DNA of 64,000 bases from the NCBI RefSeq assembly GCF_012641395.1, contig NZ_JABAIH010000013.1, positions 1 through 64,000 of the forward strand, in the 5' to 3' direction. This stretch comes from Rhizobium sp. P32RR-XVIII. Its GTDB lineage: Bacteria > Pseudomonadota > Alphaproteobacteria > Rhizobiales > Rhizobiaceae. Below, one piece after another: positions 42,561-52,067 of the stretch. The notes under the pieces are model-generated. The model was not told the origin of the DNA and ran no database searches. It was given only the letters and a program-made list of their open reading frames with translations. Each line of letters opens with the position of its first letter. Position 1 is the stretch's first letter. The position numbers and the translations under genes were made by a program.

Positions 42561-44363
42561 ATGACGATCAACATCAAGACATCGACGACCTCCTCGGCAG
42601 ATCACGGCGAAATGACGGGTGCCGAGATGGTTGTACGGGCGCTGGCGGACCAGGGGGCAGAAATCCTTTTCGGCTATCCGGGCGGCGCGGTGCTTCCAAT
42701 CTACGATGCCCTATTGGACGAACCCCGGCTGCGCCACATCCTTGTGCGCCACGAGCAAGGTGCTGCCCACGCGGCCGAAGGATACGCGCGCTCGAGCGGA
42801 AAGCCGGGCATCGTTCTCGTCACCAGCGGACCTGGCGCGATCAACACCGTCGTGGGCATCGTCGACGCGCTGATGGATTCGATCCCGCTGATCGTCATCA
42901 CCGGTCAGGTGCCCACCCATCTGATTGGCACGGACGCCTTCCAGGAAGCCGATACGATCGGGATCACCCGGTCGTGCACGAAGCACAACTACCTTGTTAG
43001 GAGCATCGAGGAACTTCCCCATGTCATGCACGAGGCCCATCGCATTGCGACCACCGGAAGGCCCGGACCGGTCTTGATCGACATCCCCAAGGACATTCAG
43101 GTCTCACGTGGACCATATGTCGCTCCTGGCGAAAGTCTGCCTCTGCATCGCTACGAGCCGCAGACCAAGGGCGATCCCGCAAGCATCGCGGAAGCGGTCA
43201 AACTGCTGTTGGGGGCCCAACGGCCCATTCTCTATACCGGCGGCGGCGTCATCAATTCGGGACCGAAGGCTAGCGAGCGTCTAAGGGAGTTTGCCGCTCT
43301 GTTGGGCGCTCCCGTCACCTCTACGCTCATGGGTCTTGGGGCGTTCCCGGCCTCCGATCCGCTGTGGTTGGGAATGCCTGGCATGCATGGCGCGTACGAA
43401 GCCAACCATGCGATGCACGATTGCGACGTCATGTTGTGCCTCGGCGCACGGTTCGACGATCGCGTCACCGGACGTCTCGACGCCTTCTCGCCGGGATCGA
43501 CGAAGATCCACATCGATATCGATCCGTCGTCGATCGGAAAGATCGTACCCGTCGACGTCGGCATAGTCGGGGACGCCCTGTCGGTCTTGGAAGACCTCAT
43601 CGCTGCGTGGCCGCGGGAGCGTCGGCAAGAACGCACCGAGAAGCTCGCGCCATGGTGGCTCCAGATCAACATCTGGCGGGCACGCAAGGCGTTCAGCTAC
43701 CTCAATTCGTCGGAAGTCATCAAACCTCAGTACGCACTCGAGCGCCTACGGGCGCTGACCCTTGATCGGGATGTTTACGTGACGACGGAGGTCGGGCAGC
43801 ACCAGATGTGGGCCGCGCAGTTCTTCCATCTGAACGAACCGAACCGCTGGATGACGTCCGGAGGGCTCGGAACGATGGGCTACGGCTTGCCGGCGGCGAT
43901 CGGCGTACAACTCGCGCATCCGAAAAGCCTCGTCATAGACATCGCCGGCGAGGCGTCGATACTGATGAACATGCAAGAGATGTCAACGGCCGTGCAGTAC
44001 CGGCTTCCGGTCAAGATCTTCATTCTCAACAACGAGTACATGGGGATGATCCGCCAATGGCAGGAATTGCTGCACGACGAGCGCTACAGTCATTCATATT
44101 CGGAAAGCCTGCCGGACTTCGTGAAGCTGGCCGAGGCGTACGGCGCGGTCGGCATTCGCGCGGAGACACCGGACGAATTGGACGGCAAGATCCTAGAAAT
44201 GCTCGACACTCCTGGTCCGGTGATTTTTGACTGCCGGGTCGAGAAGACTGAAAACTGTTTGCCGATGATTCCGTCGGGACGACCCCACAATGAGATGATT
44301 CTGTCAGAAGAGATCGTCGACATGGGCTCTGTGATCGCTGCCGAAGGTCGTGCCCTGGTGTGA
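42561..44363 (+). CDS. ilvB: Acetolactate synthase large subunit, with GEA instead of GD(A/G) in the TPP motif
   Basis: A 600-residue ThDP enzyme: FGYPGGAVLPIYDALLDEPR, the catalytic Glu in RHEQGAAHAAEGYARSSGKP (about residue 67), FAD region LGARFDDRVTGRLDAF, and the C-terminal TPP domain with MTSGGLGTMGYGLPAAIGVQ. The metal motif reads DIAGEASILMNMQEMSTAVQ...ILNNEYMGM: Glu replaces the usual metal-binding Asp. Acetolactate synthase makes 2-acetolactate for branched-chain amino acids. No ilvH small subunit is adjacent, so it would borrow one or work unregulated. Probably a second copy in this genome. Strong similarity to rhizobial IlvB/IlvI (PVKIFILNN, SYSESLPDFVKLAEAYGAVG). Confidence 0.9.
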   Translation: MTINIKTSTTSSADHGEMTGAEMVVRALADQGAEILFGYPGGAVLPIYDALLDEPRLRHILVRHEQGAAHAAEGYARSSGKPGIVLVTSGPGAINTVVGIVDALMDSIPLIVITGQVPTHLIGTDAFQEADTIGITRSCTKHNYLVRSIEELPHVMHEAHRIATTGRPGPVLIDIPKDIQVSRGPYVAPGESLPLHRYEPQTKGDPASIAEAVKLLLGAQRPILYTGGGVINSGPKASERLREFAALLGAPVTSTLMGLGAFPASDPLWLGMPGMHGAYEANHAMHDCDVMLCLGARFDDRVTGRLDAFSPGSTKIHIDIDPSSIGKIVPVDVGIVGDALSVLEDLIAAWPRERRQERTEKLAPWWLQINIWRARKAFSYLNSSEVIKPQYALERLRALTLDRDVYVTTEVGQHQMWAAQFFHLNEPNRWMTSGGLGTMGYGLPAAIGVQLAHPKSLVIDIAGEASILMNMQEMSTAVQYRLPVKIFILNNEYMGMIRQWQELLHDERYSHSYSESLPDFVKLAEAYGAVGIRAETPDELDGKILEMLDTPGPVIFDCRVEKTENCLPMIPSGRPHNEMILSEEIVDMGSVIAAEGRALV

Positions 44364-44382
44364 TCCTGCCAGGAGGAATGTC

Positions 44383-44925
44383 ATGTCTATAGAAGCCGGC
44401 CGCGATGACGATATGCTGGCGCGAGGCGCCGGGTTGTCAGACGTTCTCGCGCCCGGTCTCCGCGTTGTGTTCTGTGGCCTTAATCCAGCTCTGACTGCTC
44501 AACGAGACGGCCACAATTTCTCGTCTCCCAGCAACCGCTTCTGGCGGGTACTGCATTTGGCCGGCTTCACTCCCCGGCTGTTACGGGCGGAGGAGGAACA
44601 GCACCTGCTGCAATATGGCTGCGGGATCACGGCCGCGGTATCCCGCGCGACCAGAAGCGCAGCCGAGCTGGTAGCCAGCGACTACCTCACGGCAGTACCC
44701 CAATTGGAGGCAAAGATCAGCAAGTTTGGACCGGCCCATCTTGCATTTCTCGGTAAGGCGGCATTTGCCGCTATCAGCGGTCGAGGCGATTGCGATTGGG
44801 GCAGACAGAGCGACGTGTTCGCGGCTGCGAAAACGTGGGTCCTGCCGAACCCAAGCGGTCTCAACAGAGCGTTCAGCTTGGATCGCTTGACCGGGCACTA
44901 CCACGACCTAAGATCACAAATCTAG
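44383..44925 (+). CDS. mug: G/U mismatch-specific DNA glycosylase (Mug/TDG family)
   Basis: A 180-residue glycosylase. Motif 1 is VVFCGLNPALTAQRDGHNFS (Asn in GLNP activates water, as in Mug), NRFWRVLHLAGFTPRLL follows, and motif 2 is VLPNPSGLNRAFSLDRL (NPSGL, the intercalating loop). It removes uracil or ethenocytosine opposite guanine. Start ATG 44383 with AGGAGG, 20 bases after the acetolactate synthase stop, so probably co-transcribed. Ethenocytosine repair suits an island directed against reactive aldehydes. Confidence 0.88.
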   Translation: MSIEAGRDDDMLARGAGLSDVLAPGLRVVFCGLNPALTAQRDGHNFSSPSNRFWRVLHLAGFTPRLLRAEEEQHLLQYGCGITAAVSRATRSAAELVASDYLTAVPQLEAKISKFGPAHLAFLGKAAFAAISGRGDCDWGRQSDVFAAAKTWVLPNPSGLNRAFSLDRLTGHYHDLRSQI

Positions 44926-45007
44926 CTGCTCCTTCGCAGTCCGGGAGTTTACGAGCAGCTAGCAAGGAACCGCCGGAACGCAGACGAATCCGTAAGGCAG
45001 GGCAAAA

Positions 45008-46021
45008 ATGCGTATCGCCATTCTCGCCATTCCGGGCGTCCAAATGCTCGATGTAGCCGGCCCGATGGACGTGTTCTCCGAGGCCACCACCCTACTGACG
45101 GGGCGATCCGGGTACACGGTCAAAATTGTGGCACTGTCCATGGAACCTGTCACAGCCCTTAATGGCACTCGATTTCTGCCGGACTTGTCGATCGAGAATA
45201 CCCTAGAAGGATTCGACACCTTGCTGATTGCCGGCAGCCCCAGCGTGCGCCAATACGAGGACCATCGCGAGCTTGTTCAATGGATCATCCGGGAGGCGCG
45301 CCACGTCCGCAGGCTCGCGTCGATATGCACTGGCGCCTTCCTCTTGGGCAAGGCGGGCCTACTCGATGGTCGGCGTGCGACGACGCATTGGAATTCGACG
45401 TCCCGTCTCGCTAGCATGTTCCCGACGGTGAGACTGGAACCCAATACCATATTCGTGAAGGACGGGCCCATCTATACAAGCGCGGGCGTTACCGCGAGCA
45501 TGGATCTAGCGCTTGCCCTTGTCGAAGAAGACTTCGGTCGCAGCATGGCGCTACGGGTAGCAAAGGAGCTCATCCTTTTTCTGCAGCGCCCCGGCGGTCA
45601 GTCGCAGTTTAGCGTCCATCTCGAAGCTCAGGCGGCGGGGATCGGTCCGATCCGGGATATCACGCAGTGGATCGTCGAGAACATAGCCGACGATCTGTCC
45701 GTGGAGACGCTGGCGGCGCGCCTAGGGATGAGCAGTCGCAACTTCGCACGCACCTTCAAACGCGAGACCCACATGACACCTGGCGACTACGTCGAGGCGG
45801 CCAGGGTCGAAGCCGCTCGAAGAATCCTGGAAGAAAGCGACACGCCCCTGAAGAGGGTCGCAAGCCTGTGCGGGTTCGCAGACCAGACGGGCCTGCGCCG
45901 AGCTTTCATGCGAAGGATCAATGTCACGCCCGTCGAGTATCGTCACCGGTTTCGGCCGCCCGAGACGGCCGCGATCGCCGAACCACCACCTCGAAGACGG
46001 GCGTCGCTCGCGACCGCTTGA
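45008..46021 (+). CDS. GlxA-family AraC-type regulator with DJ-1/PfpI domain
   Basis: A 337-residue fusion: an N-terminal class I GAT-like domain (MRIAILAIPGVQMLDVAGPM, SICTGAFLLGKAGLLDGRRA with the nucleophile-elbow Cys, TTHWNSTSRLASMFP) and a C-terminal double HTH (DLSVETLAARLGMSSRNFAR, LKRVASLCGFADQTGLRRAF, FRPPE). The domain normally senses small metabolites in regulators of this type. It is followed after 49 bases by the MDR reductase gene, which it may control. Confidence 0.92.
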   Translation: MRIAILAIPGVQMLDVAGPMDVFSEATTLLTGRSGYTVKIVALSMEPVTALNGTRFLPDLSIENTLEGFDTLLIAGSPSVRQYEDHRELVQWIIREARHVRRLASICTGAFLLGKAGLLDGRRATTHWNSTSRLASMFPTVRLEPNTIFVKDGPIYTSAGVTASMDLALALVEEDFGRSMALRVAKELILFLQRPGGQSQFSVHLEAQAAGIGPIRDITQWIVENIADDLSVETLAARLGMSSRNFARTFKRETHMTPGDYVEAARVEAARRILEESDTPLKRVASLCGFADQTGLRRAFMRRINVTPVEYRHRFRPPETAAIAEPPPRRRASLATA

Positions 46022-46070
46022 CGGCGCCATTCCTCTGTCATCGAACGGCAAATTGCCCAGGGAGGTAGTT

Positions 46071-47069
46071 ATGGAAAAGAGCTTCACCGCGATGGTGATC
46101 GATACGGTGGACGGCAAAATGGCGGGCCGCTTTCGCGAGGTTTCCATCGACCAGTTTCCCGACTACGACGTACTCGTCGAAATTGCCTACTCGACGCTCA
46201 ACTACAAGGACGGCCTGGCGATCACGGGCAAAGCGCGGATCGCTCGGCGGATGCCCATGATCGGCGGGGTTGACCTCGCAGGGACGATCGTCGAAAGCAG
46301 ATCTCCTAGATGGCGGCCGGGCGACAAGGTCATCCTGAACGGATGGGGGCTGTCGGAGACGGAATGGGGAGCCTACGTCAGGTACCAGCGGGTCAAGGCG
46401 GAGTGGCTGATCCCCCTCCCCGATGCCTTCTCGATGCAGGAGGCGATGGCGATCGGCACCGCCGGCTACACGTCCGCACTATGTGTCGACGCACTGGAGA
46501 AGTGGGGAACGATACGGCCCGGCGAAGGTGAAGTGCTGGTCACCGGAGCGGCCGGCGGCGTGGGCTCCGTTGCTATCGCTCTTCTTTCTGCACAAGGCTA
46601 CAGAGTGACTGCGTCGACCGGTCGGCGGGAGACTCACGACTATCTCGCTTCGCTTGGAGCAAGCGGCGTCATCGACAGAGCGAGCTTGCAGGAAAAGGGC
46701 CCACCACTTCAAAAGGAACGCTGGACCGGCGGCATCGACAGCGTCGGCTCGAACACCCTGGTCAATGCCCTTGCTCAGACCGTACGCGGTGGTGCGATCG
46801 TGGCCTGCGGGCTTGCCGGGGGAGCAGATCTTAACGCAACCGTGATGCCGCACATCCTCCGGAGTGTTGCGCTGATCGGGATGGATTCCGTGAGCGCGCC
46901 GATAGAGCAGCGGCTAGGTGCGTGGAAACGTCTGGCACGCGATCTCGACAGAGAGAAGCTCAGCAAAATGACTACAGTCGAGCCTATGTCGAAGCTCCCG
47001 CAGCTCGCGGAGGACATCATCGCGGGCAGAATCCGCGGGCGTGTGGTTATTGATGTCCGTCAGGTTTGA
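46071..47069 (+). CDS. MDR-family oxidoreductase, acrylyl-CoA reductase (AcuI/YhdH) type
   Basis: A 332-residue zinc-free medium-chain reductase. Family motifs: YSTLNYKDGLAITGKARIAR (about residue 40), GVDLAGTIVESRSPRWRPGD, NADPH motif VTGAAGGVGSVAIALLSAQG (about 155) and TGRRETHDYLASLGASGVID. AcuI reduces acrylyl-CoA to propionyl-CoA, removing a toxic electrophile; YhdH relatives act on quinones and enones. Start ATG 46071 with GGGAGG. It lies in the GlxA-regulator transcription unit. Confidence 0.9.
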   Translation: MEKSFTAMVIDTVDGKMAGRFREVSIDQFPDYDVLVEIAYSTLNYKDGLAITGKARIARRMPMIGGVDLAGTIVESRSPRWRPGDKVILNGWGLSETEWGAYVRYQRVKAEWLIPLPDAFSMQEAMAIGTAGYTSALCVDALEKWGTIRPGEGEVLVTGAAGGVGSVAIALLSAQGYRVTASTGRRETHDYLASLGASGVIDRASLQEKGPPLQKERWTGGIDSVGSNTLVNALAQTVRGGAIVACGLAGGADLNATVMPHILRSVALIGMDSVSAPIEQRLGAWKRLARDLDREKLSKMTTVEPMSKLPQLAEDIIAGRIRGRVVIDVRQV

Positions 47070-47084
47070 CCGCAGCCTCCCCGG

Positions 47085-47378
47085 TCATAGATCCTGCGTT
47101 AGCTGTCTCAAGAACATGGCAATCGCTTCCTCGTCGCGCTTGTAGAACATCCATTGCCCCACCCGTCTCGTGGTCAGGAGGCCGGCAGCGCTCAACGCAG
47201 TGAGGTGGCCCGAGACGGTGGACTGCGCCAGTCCGCTTCGCTGGAACTGGTTCGCGCAGACGCCCATTGCTAAGGGATGCTCCTGAGCATCGAAATGCTT
47301 CTCCGGATCTTTCAGCCAACTGAGGATGTCCATTCGAGCGGGGTGCGAGAGCGCCTTGATGATTGCAAACGTGTCCAT
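47085..47378 (-). CDS. ArsR-family winged-helix regulator
   Basis: A 97-residue regulator: MDTFAIIKALSHPARMDILS, then an 18-residue insertion (EKHFDAQEHPLAMGVCANQF), QRSGLAQSTVSGHLTALSAA for DNA reading and RRVGQWMFYKRDEEAIAMFL. The core is ArsR-like without the CxC metal site. ATG 47378 is preferred over 47453, because homology begins there. It is convergent with the MDR reductase gene. Members with this insertion are often found next to oxidoreductases, with redox or metabolite control likely. Confidence 0.88.
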   Translation of the reverse strand: MDTFAIIKALSHPARMDILSWLKDPEKHFDAQEHPLAMGVCANQFQRSGLAQSTVSGHLTALSAAGLLTTRRVGQWMFYKRDEEAIAMFLRQLTQDL

Positions 47379-47558
47379 AGTCGTTCCTTGGAACTCGATC
47401 TGCTGCCGTATGCTTCGCCGCTTCTTCAAGCATTTCGCTCCACCGGGAGGCATTGGACAGCGGCTGCCTCAACCGGCGGAGCTCGGCAGGCCTCCCCAGC
47501 TTGCCGAGCAGGTGAACATCGATATGCAAGTAGTCCGCCGTCGAAGCGGCTATTGCCG

Positions 47559-48578
47559 CTAGTTCCGATATATATCGCTCGTGAGTTCAAGCGCATCGGG
47601 TTCCGGTGCCGAACTTGCGAACTGCGCGGCGTCCTGAACGACGCCCTTCACCGACGCGTCGATCTCTTCTAGGGCGTTTCGCTCAACATCCCGTCGTTCG
47701 ATGAGAGAGCGCAGACTTTCGATGGGATCGCGTGTCGACCTCATAGTGTCGACCTCCTCGCGCGTCCGGTATTTCGCCGGGTCCGACATCGAGTGGCCGC
47801 GGTAGCGATAGGTCTCCATCTCGAGAATTGTTGGACCGTCCCCAGCCGCCGCTCTCGACCTGGCTCGCGCCCCCGCCTCCCGCACCGCGAGGATGTCCAT
47901 GCCATTGACCCTCTCGCCGGGAACGTTGAAGGCGAGGCCGCGCTGGTACAGTGGGACCTCGGTGGTTGACCGTTCGACCGAAGTGCCCATGGCGTAGCGG
48001 TTGTTCTCGATGACGTAGACGATGGGCAGGGAGTGCACAGCCGCCATATTGAAACTCTCCGCAACCTGACCCTGGTTCACCGCGCCGTCTCCCATGTATG
48101 CGAAGCATACGGCCCCATTGCCGCGATAGCGGTTTGCAAACGCAAGCCCCGTGCCGAGCGACACCTGCGCACCGACGATGCCGTGCCCCCCGTAGAACCC
48201 CTTGGCAACATCGAACATGTGCATCGATCCTCCTTTGCCCCGAGACACCCCGGCATCCCGTCCGGTCAGCTCCGCCATCACCGCCCTCGGACTCATGCCC
48301 GCCGCGATCATATGCCCATGATCCCGGTAACTGGTGATGATCTGGTCGCCCGGCTGAAAGACCGCGCGCATTCCCACCGCGATCGCTTCCTGGCCGATGT
48401 ACAGGTGACAGAAACCTCCGATGAGGCCGGACCCATATAGCTGGCCCGCCCGTTCCTCGAACCTCCGGATAAGCAACATTGTGCGGTAGTAGTCGAGCAG
48501 TTCGGGGAGGCCCGCTTCAAGATAGCCGTCAGGCGGTTCCGGAATGGCCGTCGACCTATGTGATATTCTGGGTGACAT
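47559..48578 (-). CDS. pdhA: Pyruvate dehydrogenase E1 component alpha subunit-like
   Basis: A 339-residue E1-alpha: FEERAGQLYGSGLIGGFCHL, GQEAIAVGMRAVFQPGDQII, GKGGSMHMFDVAKGFYGGHG and the TPP motif YMGDGAVNQGQVAESFNMAA...VIENNRYAMGTS (GDG-x26-NN). ETYRYRGHSMSDPAKYRTRE includes the regulatory-Ser loop. E1-alpha needs E1-beta for activity; no beta, E2 or E3 gene is near, and the upstream gene encodes SucA instead. ATG 48578 is eight bases after AAAGGAG, a better distance than ATG 48584 or 48596. Confidence 0.9.
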   Translation of the reverse strand: MSPRISHRSTAIPEPPDGYLEAGLPELLDYYRTMLLIRRFEERAGQLYGSGLIGGFCHLYIGQEAIAVGMRAVFQPGDQIITSYRDHGHMIAAGMSPRAVMAELTGRDAGVSRGKGGSMHMFDVAKGFYGGHGIVGAQVSLGTGLAFANRYRGNGAVCFAYMGDGAVNQGQVAESFNMAAVHSLPIVYVIENNRYAMGTSVERSTTEVPLYQRGLAFNVPGERVNGMDILAVREAGARARSRAAAGDGPTILEMETYRYRGHSMSDPAKYRTREEVDTMRSTRDPIESLRSLIERRDVERNALEEIDASVKGVVQDAAQFASSAPEPDALELTSDIYRN

Positions 48579-48612
48579 CGACATCGCTCCTTTCATGGCA
48601 CCATCTGCAGGC

Positions 48613-51570
48613 TCAAGGCGCGAATGCTGCGTCCATAAATAGGCCAGTCTCGGCAATGTGGCGAGACATCTGACCCGCCGCCGTCGACGCCGATGCCGGA
48701 CGCCCCACGTACTGCGGCCGGGTTGGGGTTCCTCGAGCTTGCTTGATCGCCCATTCGATGTAGGTCTCAACAAACGACCAAGCCCCCATGTTCTTCGGCT
48801 CCTCCTGGCACCATACGATGTTCGCGTTGGGGAACCGCGCCAGCTCGGCCGCCAACGCTTTCGCCGGGAACGGGTAGAGCTGCTCAACGCGGAGAAGATA
48901 GACGTCGTCGAACCCGCGCTTGGTCCGCTCCTCCTCGAAGTCGTAGTAAACCTTGCCGGAACACAGCAGCACCTGCCGGATCTTGCTGTCCTGCGCCAGC
49001 TTGATTGAGTTCTCGCCGTCCGTTTCGCTGTTGTCTCGCAGAATGCGCTGGAATTTTCCGTCGGCGCTCAGGTCCGCCAGGTCCGACTTGCACAGCTTGT
49101 GTCGCAACAGGCTTTTCGGGGTCATCAGTATCAGCGGCTTGCGGAAGTCGCGGGTCAACTGCCGTCTGAGGATGTGAAAATAGTTTGCCGGCGTTGAGCA
49201 GTTGGCCACCTGCCAGTTGCCCTCAGCCGAACTCTGCAGATAGCGCTCCAGACGAGCCGAAGAGTGCTCGGGACCCTGACCGTCGTATCCATGAGGGAGG
49301 AGACAGACTAAACCCGACATCCGGAGCCACTTGCGCTCGGCGGACGAGAGGAATTGGTCGAACACCACCTGAGCGCTGTTTGCGAAGTCGCCGAATTGCG
49401 CCTCCCAAAGAACCAGGGCTTTCGGCTCGGCAAGCGAATAACCATACTCGAAGCCAAGCACGCCCTGCTCCGAAAGCATCGAGTTGAAAGTCTCGCACGG
49501 CGCCTGTTTAGGAGTGATTGAATTCAGCGGCATGTACCGAGCGCCGGTCTCCTGATCGATAATCACCGAATGGCGCTGCGAGAACGTCCCGCGCTCGCTG
49601 TCTTGCCCCGATAGTCGGACGGGATATCCGTCGTCGGCAAGCGACCCCAAGGCGAGCGCTTCTGCCGTTGCCCAATCGATACCTTTGCCTGCCTCGATCG
49701 CCTTCCGCCGCGCCTCGATGAAACGAACGACCGTGGGGTGCGCGTTGAAGCCCTCGGGGAGAGTCGTGATCTTTTCCCCGATGGTTGCCAGCCTAACCAC
49801 GTCGACGCCGGTCAGGCTATCGGATTCCTCCTCGCTAGCCGACTGGCCGGAGCCGAGGCCCGCCCATTTGCCATCAAGCCAGTCGCCCTTCTCCGGCTTG
49901 TAGGACTTCGACGCCTCAAGCTCCAAGTCGAGATGCTCGGTCCACCTGGCGCCGGCTTCCTCGACTTCGCCTCTTGCTACGACGTCCTCCGAAATCAGAC
50001 GCTCTGCGTAAATATCGAGCGTCGATTTATGCCTGCGGACCTCCTTGTACATCGCCGGCTGTGTGAACGACGGCTCGTCGCCCTCATTGTGGCCGAAGAG
50101 CCTGAAACAGATCAGATCGATGACAACGGGCTTGTGGAACGTTTGGCGATATTCGATGGCCAGCCTTGAGACACGAGCCACAGCCTCGGGATCATCGCCG
50201 TTGACGTGGAAGATGGGCGCCTCGACCATTTTCGCGATGTCAGACGGATATGGTGACGAGCGGGAGTAGCTGGGATCCGTCGTGAAGCCGACCTGGTTGT
50301 TGATTATCAGATGGACCGAGCCGCCGGTTCGAAACCCCTTCAGACCTGAGAGGCCGAGGCTCTCGGCAACGACGCCCTGCCCCGCGAAGGCCGCGTCCCC
50401 ATGGATCAAAAGCGGCAAGACGGTCGTTCGATCGACGGAATCGTTTCTCTGCTCCTGCTTTGCCCTGACCTTTCCGAGAACCACCGGATCGATGATCTCG
50501 AGGTGGGAGGGATTCGCAAGCAGGGACAGATGAACCGTCTTGCCATTGAACTCCCGATCCGACGAGGTGCCTAGATGGTACTTCACATCTCCCGAACCTT
50601 CGACCTCATCGGGAAAGAACGACCCCCCTTTGAATTCGCTGAAGATTGCGCGGTGAGGCTTGCGGATGACCTGACTGAGGACGTTCAGGCGACCACGATG
50701 CGCCATTCCGAAGACGACCTCGACCACGCCCAGAGCCGCACCGCATTCTAGGATTTCTTCCAGCGCAATGATCGTGGACTCTCCGCCGTCAATACCGAAA
50801 CGGGTCGTACCGACGAACTTCTTGTTGAGATAGCGCTCGTAACCAGTAACCTCGACAAGCTTCTGCAAAATGGCGCGCTTTCGATCAACAGCCAGTTCGG
50901 TGACGTTGTCCTGGGCTTCGACTCGCTCCTGAATCCACGCACGTTGCACCGGATCTGAAATATGCATGTACTCATAGCCGACTGTACCGCAATAGCTGCG
51001 GCGCAAGCAGGTCACGATCTCTCTCATCGTGGACAATTCGGACCCGAAGGCGCCGTCGATAAATATCTTCCGTTCCAAGTCCCCTTCCCCGAAACCGTAT
51101 GAAGAAGGGTTCAGCTCTTCATTGTCCTTCGGGATCTTCAGGCCCAGTGGGTCGAGCTGGGCGCTAAGATGACCGCGCATCCGATAGGCACGGATGATCG
51201 CTAATGCGCGCGCGGTGTCGCGGTTCGCCGTGAACAGATCGCTTTTCGGTATGGCGCTAAGTCCAGCCCCAGCCGTTCGTTCCGGGCCAGCGTCTTTTGA
51301 CCAGTTCCCATCCAGGGCGGAGATCAGCTCGCCGTTCAAAGGTAGGGGCCAGTTCGCGGACTGCCAGGAGGCGCCGTTCGCAGTCCGTCGAATGTCGACT
51401 GCGTCGTCTCCCAGCGAATTGAAGAAATCCCGCCATTCGGCGCCGACGGAGCTGGGGTCATCCAGATAACGGGCCTGCAAGCTTTCGATATAGTGCGCGT
51501 TCGCAACGTCGAGAAACGACGTCTGCGAGAAGATTTCGTTGGACGGTTGTTGGCGGCTCGCGCGGTTCAT
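48613..51570 (-). CDS. sucA: 2-oxoglutarate dehydrogenase E1 component
   Basis: A full-length 985-residue ThDP decarboxylase. The N-terminal E2-binding segment is present (SFLDVANAHYIESLQARYLD), then VEVVFGMAHRGRLNVLSQVI (substrate His), GDAAFAGQGVVAESLGLSGL with LIINNQVGFTTDP for TPP binding, and the C-terminal EYGYSLAEPKALVLWEAQFG and QEEPKNMGAWSFVETYI. It feeds succinyl-dihydrolipoyl groups into the TCA cycle when combined with SucB and Lpd, neither of which is nearby. It shares a transcript with an orphan pdhA (34 bases apart). This is probably a second copy in the genome. Confidence 0.93.
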   Translation of the reverse strand: MNRASRQQPSNEIFSQTSFLDVANAHYIESLQARYLDDPSSVGAEWRDFFNSLGDDAVDIRRTANGASWQSANWPLPLNGELISALDGNWSKDAGPERTAGAGLSAIPKSDLFTANRDTARALAIIRAYRMRGHLSAQLDPLGLKIPKDNEELNPSSYGFGEGDLERKIFIDGAFGSELSTMREIVTCLRRSYCGTVGYEYMHISDPVQRAWIQERVEAQDNVTELAVDRKRAILQKLVEVTGYERYLNKKFVGTTRFGIDGGESTIIALEEILECGAALGVVEVVFGMAHRGRLNVLSQVIRKPHRAIFSEFKGGSFFPDEVEGSGDVKYHLGTSSDREFNGKTVHLSLLANPSHLEIIDPVVLGKVRAKQEQRNDSVDRTTVLPLLIHGDAAFAGQGVVAESLGLSGLKGFRTGGSVHLIINNQVGFTTDPSYSRSSPYPSDIAKMVEAPIFHVNGDDPEAVARVSRLAIEYRQTFHKPVVIDLICFRLFGHNEGDEPSFTQPAMYKEVRRHKSTLDIYAERLISEDVVARGEVEEAGARWTEHLDLELEASKSYKPEKGDWLDGKWAGLGSGQSASEEESDSLTGVDVVRLATIGEKITTLPEGFNAHPTVVRFIEARRKAIEAGKGIDWATAEALALGSLADDGYPVRLSGQDSERGTFSQRHSVIIDQETGARYMPLNSITPKQAPCETFNSMLSEQGVLGFEYGYSLAEPKALVLWEAQFGDFANSAQVVFDQFLSSAERKWLRMSGLVCLLPHGYDGQGPEHSSARLERYLQSSAEGNWQVANCSTPANYFHILRRQLTRDFRKPLILMTPKSLLRHKLCKSDLADLSADGKFQRILRDNSETDGENSIKLAQDSKIRQVLLCSGKVYYDFEEERTKRGFDDVYLLRVEQLYPFPAKALAAELARFPNANIVWCQEEPKNMGAWSFVETYIEWAIKQARGTPTRPQYVGRPASASTAAGQMSRHIAETGLFMDAAFAP

Positions 51571-52067
51571 CTGAGCATTCCTTGTCGTCCCGGCGCTCCG
51601 GGCATCCTCCGCGTGGATCTTTTGCGGGCCCCTAGGAGCGGGCAGCGTGGAACCACCGCGCCGCCTCTCTGTATGGCGATCTGCGGGTTCGATCGGTTAA
51701 AGGGAACCCGTCTGCAGACTGCGAGGCGATTATAGCGGCTGCGTGATTGTCCGATATCAAAAGGAGAATGCAAAAACGGACAACTTGGGGCATATACCGC
51801 CGCATCGCGTACGAAAGTGGTGACGCGCCGTGGAACCTCGTAGCGCTCCCCGACGTGCAGCCACGAAATAATGAATGCCGAAAATTTTGCGAGTGCCTAT
51901 TGTACCAAAGTGTCTCCGGTCCTGCTGGTCCAGCGGAAGAGTGAGTTCCGACAGCGATGGTCAGGCTCGAGGCGGCGTAACGCCGCCGAGGCTACTCTGG
52001 CCATTTTCGAATACTTCGCGTGGGGCGCTGAGTTCATATCTTTTCCGTTGCACGGGAAGATCCGACA
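51571..52067. other. Long leader/intergenic region upstream of sucA
   Basis: About 500 bases without a gene. It contains a shared promoter motif at 51897-51914 directed at sucA, which would give a leader of about 320 nt. No riboswitch-like structure was recognised. Confidence 0.4.
51897..51914 (-). promoter_or_regulatory. Shared promoter motif, copy 3 (sucA-pdhA)
   Basis: On the minus strand GACACT, TTTGG-type spacer TTGG, TACAAT, AG. The only minus-strand genes downstream are sucA and pdhA. Confidence 0.6.
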
